64,000 nucleotides of DNA, taken from contig MU839153.1 of assembly GCA_030685235.1 (NCBI GenBank), forward strand, positions 1-64,000, given 5' to 3'. The notes below the pieces were generated by a model. The model saw only the letters and a list, made by a program, of their open reading frames with translations. It did not search any database and had not been told where the DNA came from. The translations under genes and the position numbers were made by a program. The DNA comes from Copromyces sp. CBS 386.78. Lineage: Eukaryota; Ascomycota; Sordariomycetes; Sordariales; Sordariaceae. The number at the start of each line of letters is the position of its first letter. Position 1 is the stretch's first letter. Shown piece after piece: positions 11,243-21,138 of the stretch.

Positions 11243-14200
11243 ATGGCCGCTCGAAAAGACCCCGCCAGCAAACAAGGACTCCTGGGCTCCCCGTCCACCG
11301 AGCACCATGCCGATTACTCGTCCGACTCCGACAACAACAACAATACCTCGGAATATCCCAACCGTCGACAACGACAACAACGACGCACACCACTCACCAA
11401 CCGAACCCCATCCTTCCAACCCCTGCCCACCCGCAAATCATGGCTAGCCAGACGCAGCAGATGCTGGCTCATATGCGTCTCCTTCGGGCTCATCCTCTTT
11501 GTCATCCTCCTCGTAGGCGGCGGTCTAGGCTACAAGACCATCACCAGCGAACCTCCCTACGGGCTTTCACCACCATGGTACCCCTCCCCCCGCGGCGGCA
11601 TAGCCGGGACCTGGTACGAGTCCTACCGCAAGGCCGCCTTACTAGTCAGCAACATGACCCTAGCCGAAAAAGTCAACATCACCACCGGGGTAGGCTGGCA
11701 AATGGGCCTAGCAGTCGGCACCACCGCCCCTGCCGTCCTCGTCGGCTTCCCATCTTTACAGCTACAGGACGGGCCGTTGGGCATCAGAAACGCGGACAAC
11801 ATCACCGCTTTCCCCGCGGGCATTACCGTCGGTGCAACATGGAATCGGCAGCTGATGTACGCCCGCGGAAAAGCGCATGCTATCGAGGCGAGGGAAAAGG
11901 GCGTAAACGCTATTCTGGGCCCCTGCGTCGGTCCGCTGGGTCGCATGCCGGCTGGCGGTCGCAACTGGGAGGGGTTTGGCTCGGATCCGTACCTGCAGGG
12001 CGTCGCGGGCGCGGAGACCATCAAGGGGATCCAGTCCGAGGGTGTCATGGCTACGGTCAAGCACTTTGTTGCCAACGAGCAGGAACACTTCCGCCGGCCG
12101 TGGGAGTGGGGGCTGCCGAATGCGATATCATCCAATGTGGACGATAGAGCGATGCACGAGCTTTATGCCTGGCCTTTTGGCGACGCGGTCAAGGCCGGAG
12201 TGGCTAGTGTGATGTGCTCGTATAACATGGTTAATAACAGCTATGCCTGTGGGAACAGCAAGTTGTTGAATGGCATTCTCAAGGACGAGCTGGGGTTCCA
12301 GGGGTTCGTCATGAGTGATTGGTTGGCGCAGCGGGCGGGCGTGAGTACCGCGTTGGCGGGGCTGGATATGACGATGCCTGGTGATGGACTTGGGTGGGCG
12401 AATGGCGAGTCACTCTGGGGGAAGGAGTTGAGTAGGGCCGTGTTGAACGGGAGTGTTCCCGTCGAAAGAATGGATGATATGGTTACGAGGGTGGTGGCGG
12501 CTTGGTATCAGATGGGCCAGGACGATGAGGATAAATGGCCCAGAGACAAAGGGCCCAACTTTTCGAGCTGGACAGACGCAAAAATGGGGGTTACTAGCCC
12601 CGGAAGCCCGACGGACCAGCAAGAGGTGGTGGTTAATCAGTTTGTGAAGGTGCAGGCGAATCACTCGGTTATTGCGAGGCAGGTGGCTGCCGAGGGGACG
12701 GTGCTACTCAAGAACCAAGGTCCGGTTTTACCGCTTACCCGAGAAGGACTACGCAAACGCCAGAACAACGCCAACAACAACACCACCTCCTCCTCATCCG
12801 ATAAGATCAAAATCGGCATCTTTGGTGAAGACGCCGGTCCCATGCCCGGTGGTGGTGGCCCCAACTCCTGCAAAGACCGCGGTTGCAACCAAGGCACCCT
12901 AGCATCCGGCTGGGGTTCAGGAGCCGTCGAATTCCCTTACCTCGTCACGCCCATCGAAGCCCTCCGCAAGGCCTTTGATTCGTCAAAGGTCCAACTCCAC
13001 GAGTACCTATCCAACTCTTTTCCCTCCTCTGACAAAACAGTCATGTCCGACCTCGACCTCTGCCTCGTCTTCGTCAACGCCGATGCGGGCGAGGGATTCA
13101 CAGCCTGGGAAAACGTCCGCGGCGACCGCCCCGATCTCTTTTTACAAAAGAAGGGCGACGCACTAATCCAGTCCGTTGCATCGCAATGCGGCTCCGGCTT
13201 CAGCGACGTCATAGTCATCATCCACGCCGTCGGCCCCGTCATAGTAGAGAACTGGATCGACGCTCCGCAAATCAAAGCCGTTGTCTTGGCCAATCTTCCC
13301 GGCCAAGAATCGGGCAACGCTTTAGTCGACGTGTTATTCGGGGACGTCAACCCCTCGGGCCATTTACCGTTTACCATTGGCAAGTCACTGGAAGACTACG
13401 GGCCAGGTGGACCGGTGTTGTCTTTGCCTAATGGGGTTGTGCCGCAGCAGGATTTCTCCGAGGGTCTGTATGTGGACTACCGCTGGTTCGACAAGCACGA
13501 TATCACTCCTAGGTACGAGTTCGGTTACGGAATGAGTTACACCACCTTTGAAATGGGCAACGCCACCGTAAAGACCATCCGCCCCAAATCTGCCCTGCCC
13601 TTTCCTCGACTTGACGCGCTGGTTCCGCCACCGGAATATTCGAGGGATATCCCTCCCGTCGAAGACGTCCTTTGGCCTGAGGGTGAGGGCAAGGAAATAA
13701 AAAAGTTGGAAAAGTACATCTACCCTTACCTTACGGCTGATGAAGCCTCCGCCGCTGTATCCGCTCGCGAAAAAGGTAGGGAGAAATACCCTTACCCCGA
13801 CGGCTACAACACCACGGGCACCCAGCCCTTACATGTAAGCGAAGCAGGCGGCGACGAAGGCGGGAATCCTGACCTGTGGCTCTTACAAGCCAAGGTGAGC
13901 GTTGATGTGAGGAATAGCGGCATGGTGGCTGGTGCGGCTGTCCCGCAGCTTTATGTGTCTTGGCCTGAGTCTTATGTGTCTTGGCCTGAGTCTTATCCTG
14001 CGTCTGGTGCTCAGCGGGGTAATAATGAAACGGGGAAAAAGGTGGACTTCCCAATTAAAGTCCTACGGGGCTTTGATGAAATCTATTTGCAACCGGGGGA
14101 GACAAAAACCGTCGAGTTTGGTTTGACGAGACGGGACCTGAGTTATTGGGATGTTGAGGTGCAGAATTGGAGGATGGTGGTGGAGGAGGGTCAGGAGGGG

Positions 14201-14263
14201 GGGGACTATGTTTTTAGAGTGGGGTTTAGTTCGAGGGATTTGCCTGTTGAGGTTCGTTGGTAA
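11243..14263 (+). CDS. Membrane-anchored glycoside hydrolase family 3 beta-glucosidase
   Basis: Intronless, 1006 residues, longer than typical secreted GH3 enzymes because of an N-terminal cytosolic tail. The tail is polar (residues 1-70, with a QRQQRR basic patch), followed by one hydrophobic segment at about 75-97 and no obvious signal-peptidase site, so a type II membrane protein is predicted. The GH3 catalytic domain starts near residue 125. The KHFVANEQE substrate-binding region is near 271, and the nucleophile is expected to be Asp359 in GFVMSDWLAQRAG. The GH3 C-terminal domain and the FGYGMSYTTF motif (about 757-766) follow, then a fibronectin type III-like domain at the end. The family removes terminal beta-glucosyl residues from cello-oligosaccharides or glucans. 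A perfect 21-bp tandem duplication lies in the FnIII-like part. The GTG at 11234 was rejected as start in favour of the ATG. Confidence 0.93.
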   Translation: MAARKDPASKQGLLGSPSTEHHADYSSDSDNNNNTSEYPNRRQRQQRRTPLTNRTPSFQPLPTRKSWLARRSRCWLICVSFGLILFVILLVGGGLGYKTITSEPPYGLSPPWYPSPRGGIAGTWYESYRKAALLVSNMTLAEKVNITTGVGWQMGLAVGTTAPAVLVGFPSLQLQDGPLGIRNADNITAFPAGITVGATWNRQLMYARGKAHAIEAREKGVNAILGPCVGPLGRMPAGGRNWEGFGSDPYLQGVAGAETIKGIQSEGVMATVKHFVANEQEHFRRPWEWGLPNAISSNVDDRAMHELYAWPFGDAVKAGVASVMCSYNMVNNSYACGNSKLLNGILKDELGFQGFVMSDWLAQRAGVSTALAGLDMTMPGDGLGWANGESLWGKELSRAVLNGSVPVERMDDMVTRVVAAWYQMGQDDEDKWPRDKGPNFSSWTDAKMGVTSPGSPTDQQEVVVNQFVKVQANHSVIARQVAAEGTVLLKNQGPVLPLTREGLRKRQNNANNNTTSSSSDKIKIGIFGEDAGPMPGGGGPNSCKDRGCNQGTLASGWGSGAVEFPYLVTPIEALRKAFDSSKVQLHEYLSNSFPSSDKTVMSDLDLCLVFVNADAGEGFTAWENVRGDRPDLFLQKKGDALIQSVASQCGSGFSDVIVIIHAVGPVIVENWIDAPQIKAVVLANLPGQESGNALVDVLFGDVNPSGHLPFTIGKSLEDYGPGGPVLSLPNGVVPQQDFSEGLYVDYRWFDKHDITPRYEFGYGMSYTTFEMGNATVKTIRPKSALPFPRLDALVPPPEYSRDIPPVEDVLWPEGEGKEIKKLEKYIYPYLTADEASAAVSAREKGREKYPYPDGYNTTGTQPLHVSEAGGDEGGNPDLWLLQAKVSVDVRNSGMVAGAAVPQLYVSWPESYVSWPESYPASGAQRGNNETGKKVDFPIKVLRGFDEIYLQPGETKTVEFGLTRRDLSYWDVEVQNWRMVVEEGQEGGDYVFRVGFSSRDLPVEVRW
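13952..13993 (+). repeat. Perfect 21-bp tandem duplication inside the GH3 gene
   Basis: Units 13952-13972 and 13973-13993 are identical and in frame, so the protein carries YVSWPES twice in succession, near the start of the fibronectin-like domain. Confidence 0.95.
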
Positions 14264-14997
14264 GGACGGACGGGAGGGATGACGGACGGACGGGAGGTGA
14301 AGGTTTTTATGTAGGTATGTTTTGGAAGTAAATAAATGTTTGACGTTCTCCGAGCGGGTATCTCTCAATGTCCGGCGATTAGTCTTGACCATAGTGCATT
14401 ATCGGCATGTGTTAGCGGCAAACCGAAACCGGAGTGGGCCGTGAAGAGGCAGCCGTTCGAAGTGTTCCCGTCCGGATCCGGAAAAGAGACGTCGAGCGAA
14501 CTAGTTAAATCATCAACATTCCAGGCGGTGATGTTGACTGTCCTGAGGCATCCGACCGTGGCCGGTGCCCTTGTGTAACATCGCGAGGGGTTGTGTAAAG
14601 ACGACTCGTTCAAGGCGGGAATCCCAACCGGTGGTTCCAGGACGAAGGCATCTCCACTGGCGATACCGTGATGTTGTTACCTTGAACATTGGGGGCCTGT
14701 GCTGCGATGAAGAACGCCGGGACCGACATGACAATCAGGCAAACACTTTGAACAAAAGACAGATGGAAGACATGTGATGATGCAAATCGATTCAGTACCG
14801 CTCGTCGCATGATGCTCGTTATACTCCAAAGGAAGAAAGGAAATCGTTATCAGACCCGTCTTTTTCGTCAACCGGCGGGCCCATCATCTATCGTCCATCG
14901 TGTCATCGAGTCGTTGGTCGTACATCGTCCTGTCACATCCTTCTCCGCCCCCCTTATCCCTTCGTTCGTCTCCATCATGACGGGGGAAATTCACTGA
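14264..14997. other. Intergenic region between convergent genes
   Basis: Holds the 3' ends of the GH3 gene (plus strand) and the MFS gene (minus strand). Short GGACGG repeats follow the GH3 stop. No gene recognised. Confidence 0.5.
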
Positions 14998-16938
14998 TCA
15001 CCGGTCTGAATCATTGGCGGCCTCCTCGTCGTTATCCTCATCCCCCTCCTCTCCTTGCCAGTCGGCGCTCTCCAACTCACGTCCTCGAATCATCAAGGTA
15101 CCAAACCACCCAAGAAGGGCGACACCAGCGAACACACCCCAGGCGATCGCCTCCCCTTTGGGCTGGACATGATTCGTCAGGGTGAAAAGGCCGCCGGAGA
15201 TAAAGGGGCCTACGCTACGGCCAGCAGCGGAAAGGGTTTGGGCAATGCCGTTCAAGGTGCCGAGGGACTCGTGGGACGGGGCAGAGTTCGTGATCTGAAA
15301 ATTGGAGTGTGTTAGCATGTGCCATGCCCCTGAACAGCAAAAACGTACCAAAAGCATCACGCTGCTCAATCCACCGATGGCGCAAATATTCTTGAGCAAC
15401 AGAATGACTCCCAGCTCGCTGTACAACCAACCCTTGCCAGACCCAACCCCGAACCATGTCTTCTTCTGGTCGACGTAGCCAATCCAGGGCATGAGCGCCA
15501 TGGCAATGGCCATTCCTAGAAGGGAGTATCTGTAAGTACCCATGTTTCCCACGCGAGCCTTGAGCGGTTGAAAGACAAAGGCCTGGAAGACGATGGTAGC
15601 CAAACCTGCCAGGGACAAGCTGAGGCCGATGGTGCTGGGACCCAGGTTACGACCGTTGGGTGGTGCGGCGGAGGCGAAGATGGGGTAAAGCGAGTTGAAC
15701 GAGATGTTGGTTAGTTGGAAGACGAGGTAGGTACACAACAAGATCAGAGTGGTGCGGTTGGCAAGTTGGCGGAAAGCGGATTTTTGGTCCGAGGCGACGT
15801 CGTCCTTGGCGCTTGTGGCGTCATCGTCCTGGCCGAGGAGGGCTTCGTCCTCGTTGCTGTTGTTCGATTTCTTGCATCTGCCCAAACAGCCGACAAAAAA
15901 CGTACGAGCCTTGTTGAACATGGTGGTGTAATCGCTAGCGTCTTCCTCTTCGCCCTTCTCCGATGTCTCCCGGAACCAAATGGTGAGAACGACGACGGCG
16001 ATGAACAAGAAGCCGGCGCTTAAAAGGTTAGGGCCAAGGAATGGGTACTTGTCGGCCCCGACGGTACCAACCAGCAGACCACCAAGAGCAGGACCAGTGA
16101 TGCTACCGAGGCTGTACATGACAGGAAGCCATGTGAAGGCTCTGCTCTGGTTTGTGCGATCCGTGACCTCTCCCAGCGCTGTTGGCACCACCGCCGCATT
16201 TCCATTGAGCAATCCCATGGCAATGTGAACCAGAATGAGCTGGACATATGTCTTGCAAAAGCCAAAGAACACGAAGCAGCCCATCAGTAGAAGGGTGCCC
16301 ACTAGCATAACCGGTTTGCGACCGATGCGGTCCGAGAGGTAGCCCCAGAACAAGTTCGTCACCAGCTGCGCCAGAGCGAATGCCGAAGCCAAAAGACCAA
16401 CGTACAATCCCTCGTCGCCATCGGGAATCTCGTCAAACGATGCCACCATGGTTGGCAGATATGGACTGATGGAGTTGAGCGCTGTCTGTTCGGCCAAGGA
16501 CAACAAGGCTAGGAGGCCCAGCTGTTTCCATGGTAGCGGTGTGACGGCGTCGCCTTCTTCTTGTGATGTACCCGATGTGCTTCCATCATCAACGCCCCCG
16601 CCGCGTCGTTGTTGCGCACTCCATGGGTCGTTTCGCGGTGGTGAAGAGGGAGTCTTGGGTGGCTGGGTCGGGAAGGTGTGGTAATGATGGTGGGACTGTC
16701 GTCGCAAGGGACGTATCGAGGCGACCGAGCTTCTTCGAGCATTGTCAGATGGGTGACGAGGGTCATTGTAGGGGCCAGTGAACTGGGGAAAAGGAGCGCC
16801 AGCGTGGAATGACCCGGATGAGGTTGTTCGCTGCGGTCGGGGAGGGCGACGAGTTCGACGAGTTCGAGGCGTTTGTGGTTGCGATGTGGAAGAGGTTGCG
16901 CCGGCGGCCGTGTTGGCAGCGCCAGTGGGTTGGACCAT
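14998..16938 (-). CDS. Major facilitator superfamily transporter (DHA1 / ZIFL-like)
   Basis: Two exons, 16938-15349 and 15294-14998 on the minus strand, giving 628 residues. The 54-nt intron (15295-15348) has a GTACGT donor, a GCTAACAC branch site and a TTTTCAG acceptor; it is a multiple of three and contains no stop. The N-terminus is a long polar tail (about 130 residues) rich in Pro, Arg and Ser. The first transmembrane block begins near LGLLALLSLAEQTALNSISPYLPTM in the protein; the MFS signature GYLSDRIGRKPVML lies between helices 2 and 3. A charged loop of about 60 residues separates the two six-helix halves. The second half has TNSAPSHESLGTLNG, typical of the zinc-induced-facilitator-like and related drug/H+ antiporter group. 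Substrate is unknown; transport of a small molecule across the plasma or vacuolar membrane is inferred from the family. Confidence 0.9.
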   Translation of the reverse strand: MVQPTGAANTAAGATSSTSQPQTPRTRRTRRPPRPQRTTSSGSFHAGAPFPQFTGPYNDPRHPSDNARRSSVASIRPLRRQSHHHYHTFPTQPPKTPSSPPRNDPWSAQQRRGGGVDDGSTSGTSQEEGDAVTPLPWKQLGLLALLSLAEQTALNSISPYLPTMVASFDEIPDGDEGLYVGLLASAFALAQLVTNLFWGYLSDRIGRKPVMLVGTLLLMGCFVFFGFCKTYVQLILVHIAMGLLNGNAAVVPTALGEVTDRTNQSRAFTWLPVMYSLGSITGPALGGLLVGTVGADKYPFLGPNLLSAGFLFIAVVVLTIWFRETSEKGEEEDASDYTTMFNKARTFFVGCLGRCKKSNNSNEDEALLGQDDDATSAKDDVASDQKSAFRQLANRTTLILLCTYLVFQLTNISFNSLYPIFASAAPPNGRNLGPSTIGLSLSLAGLATIVFQAFVFQPLKARVGNMGTYRYSLLGMAIAMALMPWIGYVDQKKTWFGVGSGKGWLYSELGVILLLKNICAIGGLSSVMLLVRFCCSGAWHMLTHSNFQITNSAPSHESLGTLNGIAQTLSAAGRSVGPFISGGLFTLTNHVQPKGEAIAWGVFAGVALLGWFGTLMIRGRELESADWQGEEGDEDNDEEAANDSDR

Positions 16939-17832
16939 GACGTCCGAATTCGATACCTAAACACAGACGATGGATGTGTGATGCAAGGCGACACTTGTGG
17001 GACGCAGGTACAGAGATGGTCGACCCGGGTGTGTGGTCTGGTTAAGAAGAGTATCGGGATAATGATGCGACGGATCGGCCGACGAATCGGATCTGATGTC
17101 GGCGCGCGGTCGTGTGTGGTCCGATGTCGTCCGCCTTATTGACGACGGTGTGGTCCAATTGAAGCGGTCGCGTGGTCGAGTCCGGGAGAGAGAGACGAGA
17201 TGGGAAGAAGGGGAAGACGCCTCAATTAAAACTGTGAAACGATGATATTGCTAGCTCCGGGCGGAACTACAATGTTGTGATACGTGGGCGTCCATGTGAC
17301 GAAGTCGAAATGTGTTGTCGAGAAAATGGAGAAAATGAAAGACGAATTGGATTCAAATTTGAATTGACGATCACTGGGTAGGATACGGCCAATCAGATCA
17401 CGTCTAATTAAGGTACTCCATCTTCCCTCTTCAGTGGAGTTGCGGTAATGATGTCACTGATTGGACCCGACTCCCACAGCAGGCCCCTCCCCCGCGATCA
17501 ATCGCCGAAACCGTGAATCATGCCTGTAATTTCAGGGGTTCCATGCTCTGTATTGTAAGGTATTTCGGCGCTGTGTCGGCGTCGCTTATCGATAACGAAG
17601 AAGATCAGATCTCGCCGACGGACTTGAATGTGGAATGAACCACTCTCGAAAATAACAGTGTCAGCAGTTGAGCCTCGAAACTGACTTGAAGATGGTGAAC
17701 TAGAACATGTATGTACGGGTATATTCATTAACGTCAATATGTACAAGGCAACGTAGAACCGGTCCTTCCAAGGACTCAACCCTTCATCATCACCAGCTCG
17801 TCACTTTCCACCAGACCACATTTCACATCCGC
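16939..17832. other. Intergenic region
   Basis: Upstream region of the MFS gene and downstream region of the deformylase gene, both on the minus strand. Nothing further recognised. Confidence 0.5.
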
Positions 17833-18693
17833 CTAAGAGAAAACAACAGTCTTGCCGTTGTTAAGGAACAGCCTCTGCTCAGCATACCACTTGACCGCCG
17901 CCGCCAACACCTGGCTCTCCACGTTGGATCCCTCATCCACCAGCACATTGGGGCCCATGCTGTGATCGACCCTGGCAACCCTCTGCTCGATGATGGGGCC
18001 CTCGTCCAAATCCGCAGTGACAAAGTGAGCCGTAGCACCGATGATCTTGACACCCCTGTCGTACGCCTGATGGTAGGGCTTCGCGCCCTTGAAAGACGGC
18101 AAGAACGAGTGGTGGATGTTGACAATGCGTCCCGACATGGCCTCGCACAGAGTGGGCGACAGAACCTGCATGTAGCGGGCGAGAACGATGAGCTCGATGC
18201 CGTGCTGCTTGGCCAGCTCCAGGATCTGCGACTCCTGCTGGGCCTTGGTGTCCTTGGTGACAGGCAAGTGGTGGAACTCGATGCCGTAGGACTGGGCCAG
18301 GGGCTCAAAGGTGGCGTGGTTGGACACGATGAGGGGGACCTCGATGGGGAGCTGGCCCGTCTTGGCGCGGAAGAGGAGGTCGTTGAGGCAGTGGCCCATC
18401 TTGGACACCATGATCAGAACCCGCGTCTTTTGCGAGACGGGCCGGATCTTGTACTCCATCTGGTACTCGGCCGCGAGCTTGTTGAAGGGCTCCGTCAGAT
18501 GCTCGGTGCTGGGAGTCGGCGTCGGGCCAAAGTGCACGCGCATAAAGAATTTCTCCGAGACGGGGTCCGAGAATTGCTGGAGGTCGAGAATGTTGTGGGC
18601 CTCCTGCGCGAACACGCCAGTGACGGCGTGGACGATGCCCGGCTTGTCAGGGCATGACAGGGTGAGGATGTGGTCGTTGGTGGTGGCGGGCAT
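17833..18693 (-). CDS. purU: Formyltetrahydrofolate deformylase (PurU)
   Basis: A single-exon gene of 286 residues, the normal length for the family. It hydrolyses 10-formyl-THF to THF and formate, balancing the one-carbon pool. An N-terminal ACT domain (about 8-90, starting LTLSCPDKPGIVHAVTGVF) is followed by a formyltransferase-fold domain. The catalytic triad seen across this fold is present: Asn192 and His194 in RIVNIHHSFLP and Asp230 in TADLDEGPI. The start at 18693 was chosen because it puts the ACT domain at the usual distance; the frame stays open to 18852, but that extension reads like leader. It shares no operon-like relation with its neighbours. The symbol is the bacterial name; a fungal locus name cannot be given from sequence alone. 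Confidence 0.95.
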   Translation of the reverse strand: MPATTNDHILTLSCPDKPGIVHAVTGVFAQEAHNILDLQQFSDPVSEKFFMRVHFGPTPTPSTEHLTEPFNKLAAEYQMEYKIRPVSQKTRVLIMVSKMGHCLNDLLFRAKTGQLPIEVPLIVSNHATFEPLAQSYGIEFHHLPVTKDTKAQQESQILELAKQHGIELIVLARYMQVLSPTLCEAMSGRIVNIHHSFLPSFKGAKPYHQAYDRGVKIIGATAHFVTADLDEGPIIEQRVARVDHSMGPNVLVDEGSNVESQVLAAAVKWYAEQRLFLNNGKTVVFS

Positions 18694-19513
18694 TGTTGAA
18701 ATGTGGTGGTGGTGGGTGAGTGATGAAATGTCCAAGCTGAAGCTGTCAAAACAGTTAAATACAACTTTCAGTTCATAGCCCCAAATATGGCATGGCGGGT
18801 TCTTGTGACTCATGGGATCCACGTCTGCGGCATTCGGAGTTCGGCATGTCAATCCAATGTCAACAATGAGGAGGGTTAGGGTCTATGCGGGTACTTTTCC
18901 CTCAGCACCGCAACGCACCATCTGCTGATGACTCGAACCGCACTCTCACTTCACAGCTCAACACTTCCTTCTTGGAGATTCACTTCACTCGATCCTTGTT
19001 AAGGTAAAGCTCATTTCAATTCCTCCTTGTCATTGGCCAAGTGGTCAAATTGGCGGGTTTCAAAGTCTGCATCAAGTTGCAGATTTGGAGAAGGAGCGTT
19101 GGCGAACTGGAGGATCACCACAGCTTGCCTTGGGAGGTTCTTTCCTCATCGTTCTTGCCCCCCAAGGGCCCGCGAAGCTCAATCATTTTTTTCTTTTTTT
19201 TTTCAACATGCATCTCGTTCTCCACACTCATCTTGACGCCTTGAGGAAGGGGCAATCAGGCCGTGGAAGGGCATGCCGCATAGGTTCCCGTCAGCTGGCT
19301 CACGGTGGATGATGGGAGCCATCTGAAAGGAAACTTTTTCTTTCCACAACATCACCAATCTTCACGGTCATATCCCACCAAAACCACGCTACACCAAGAC
19401 TCAATTGGAATCATTCCATCCTTTATCCCATTAAACCGGCGGCACTTTTCCGCGCCTTGAACTCTTCTCCTCAGACTTGTGCAGGTCACTCCATCCATCC
19501 CCTCTTTAATGTC
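18694..19513. other. Intergenic region
   Basis: Upstream region of the deformylase gene plus downstream region of the DUF6601-like gene. Two short T-runs near 19187-19203. No gene recognised. Confidence 0.5.
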
Positions 19514-20317
19514 TTAACTCCTCTTCCTCTCATAATTCCTCCTTCTTACCATGTTCCAGACCAAGGTGACAAAAAAGCACACAAACAATAGCGCAAACAC
19601 GGCAATCGGACCCATCTTCGAGAAGATGGCGAATCCGTAGCTCGCCCTCTGCAACGGTGGGTTAGCATCCCCCGAGCCCATGTCAGTCCCCAATGCCATC
19701 CACCTGCATTGCCGACAACACCACCACGATCCACGCCGTCCCGCCAATGATCCACCTCGAGTTGTTCACCACAAAGTCACCGTACCATGTCCACAGCGGC
19801 ATAAAACCGAGGGTCAGCGGCTTGGTGAGAAAAAAGATCATGTCGAGACGGTTGAGACCAAGTTCGCCATAGATGAAGCGGACTGCCATGTTGTGATGGA
19901 TTGGCTGGTAGCGGGAGTTTGGGTCGAGGAAGTCGTGAACGAACAACCGCCACTTCGGCCAGCTGATTCCCTTTGGGAGCACACCCTTCTCCTTGGCCGT
20001 CTCCAGGTCGCTCTCATGCTGGATCGGGGCTACGTACGAGTACAACAGCCCCAGTGCAAGTTCCTCCTTGACATTCGTCGACACCATCACGTCCCTTTCA
20101 CTGTCGTCATTCCCAGTTCCCTCAGCCATGGGTTCACGATAGTAGGAGGGAGGCAATTGACTGCGTGGATGGTGAGTTTCTCCAGACCATAAACACCTGG
20201 CCTGTTTTACTGACCCCAAGAAACCATCAGGCACTTTCATCAAGGTTTTCTTGTCAAAAGACTTACGTGATACGTCCTGGAGGTTTGGGGCTCGGTGCCT
20301 GGAGCTGAAGACTCCAT
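19514..20317 (-). CDS. DUF6601-like fungal membrane protein, N-terminus uncertain
   Basis: The C-terminal part is clear. A coding exon ending at 19704 splices over a 55-nt intron (19649-19703, donor GTGGAT, branch GCTAACC) to a last exon at 19648-19514. The protein reads WPKWRLFVHDFLDPN, then RFIYGELGLNRLDMIFF, two hydrophobic segments and a final RASYGFAIFSKMGPI segment before a basic tail. This matches the fungus-specific DUF6601 pattern (W..W, RxGELRLxRLN, ASYGFxIFxxxGP); function unknown. The proposed start at 20317 uses exon 20317-20267 and an intron at 20202-20266, giving 227 residues. An alternative is the ATG at 20129. The usual N-terminal portion of the family (a RxFLKPxPR-type stretch) is not visible, so the gene may be truncated or have an exon I did not find. 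Confidence 0.6.
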
Positions 20318-21138
20318 TCCAATCTAGGCCTCTCGGCTGCCAATCCCCACAACCACGCCGTAGCGCGCCTTCTACGACCATTATTTCCGGGGCTCGTAGC
20401 GTTACATTCAGCGACACTGCTGACGCCCTGGAGAGAGCAAATGCGGGGTGTGATAGCCGTGCTGACTGCCTACAGTATGGTTGGGTGGCGTTGGTCAGAT
20501 TTCGCCGGAGCCCTCGAAGCAGGCCTAGCAGGCTGAGCAGTGATGAACTGCGTCGATCAGCTTGCTTCCTAGAATCGGAACCTTGCATGAGATGCTGACG
20601 ATGCGATTTCCAAATGAGGGAAGCTTGCTAGTTGCGCGTTGAGGAAACCAGATATAAGGGTGTACTGGGATTCACTCCGGTTCGTCCGCGCCACTGAGGT
20701 GCGCAACCCCGAACACCTTGGGACAGCACCCACACTGACACTGTCACAGGTGTTTACACCCTTCGATCAAATTTGCACCCAATTATTCAGCAGGCGCTTG
20801 TTGAGCTTCAAGTATCCTCGTAGCTCATCTCTGCCAAAGCGTCACCAACAGCCTTCTCCGACACCTTGCTTAAGCGCGCAACGAAAAACGTCCGAGGTTC
20901 ATCACGGCAACCATCCTGCTGAAAAGAGAACCAACCGCAGGAACAGCATTAGGCGGTGCAAATGAGTGTCCAAGTTTCAGCTGAAGTCCATGAAAAGGTG
21001 TAATATGCTCACCTTCCTGTCGCATTTTACAACATTCTCTGCTGGATACTTTGCATCTTCATCACAATCAACATTGCTTTCCATACCCTTTGCATCTCAA
21101 ACACATCGCCAGGAATTACAGTATACCAGAGTCCCAAG
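20318..21138. other. Intergenic region, divergent promoters
   Basis: Lies between the divergent DUF6601-like and HET-domain genes. No further gene supported. Confidence 0.45.

Noticed and set aside
18694..18852. Upstream extension of the deformylase gene as a mitochondrial targeting sequence
   Set aside because: It lacks the basic amphipathic pattern, contains a His run and reads like leader; the shorter start aligns with the family.
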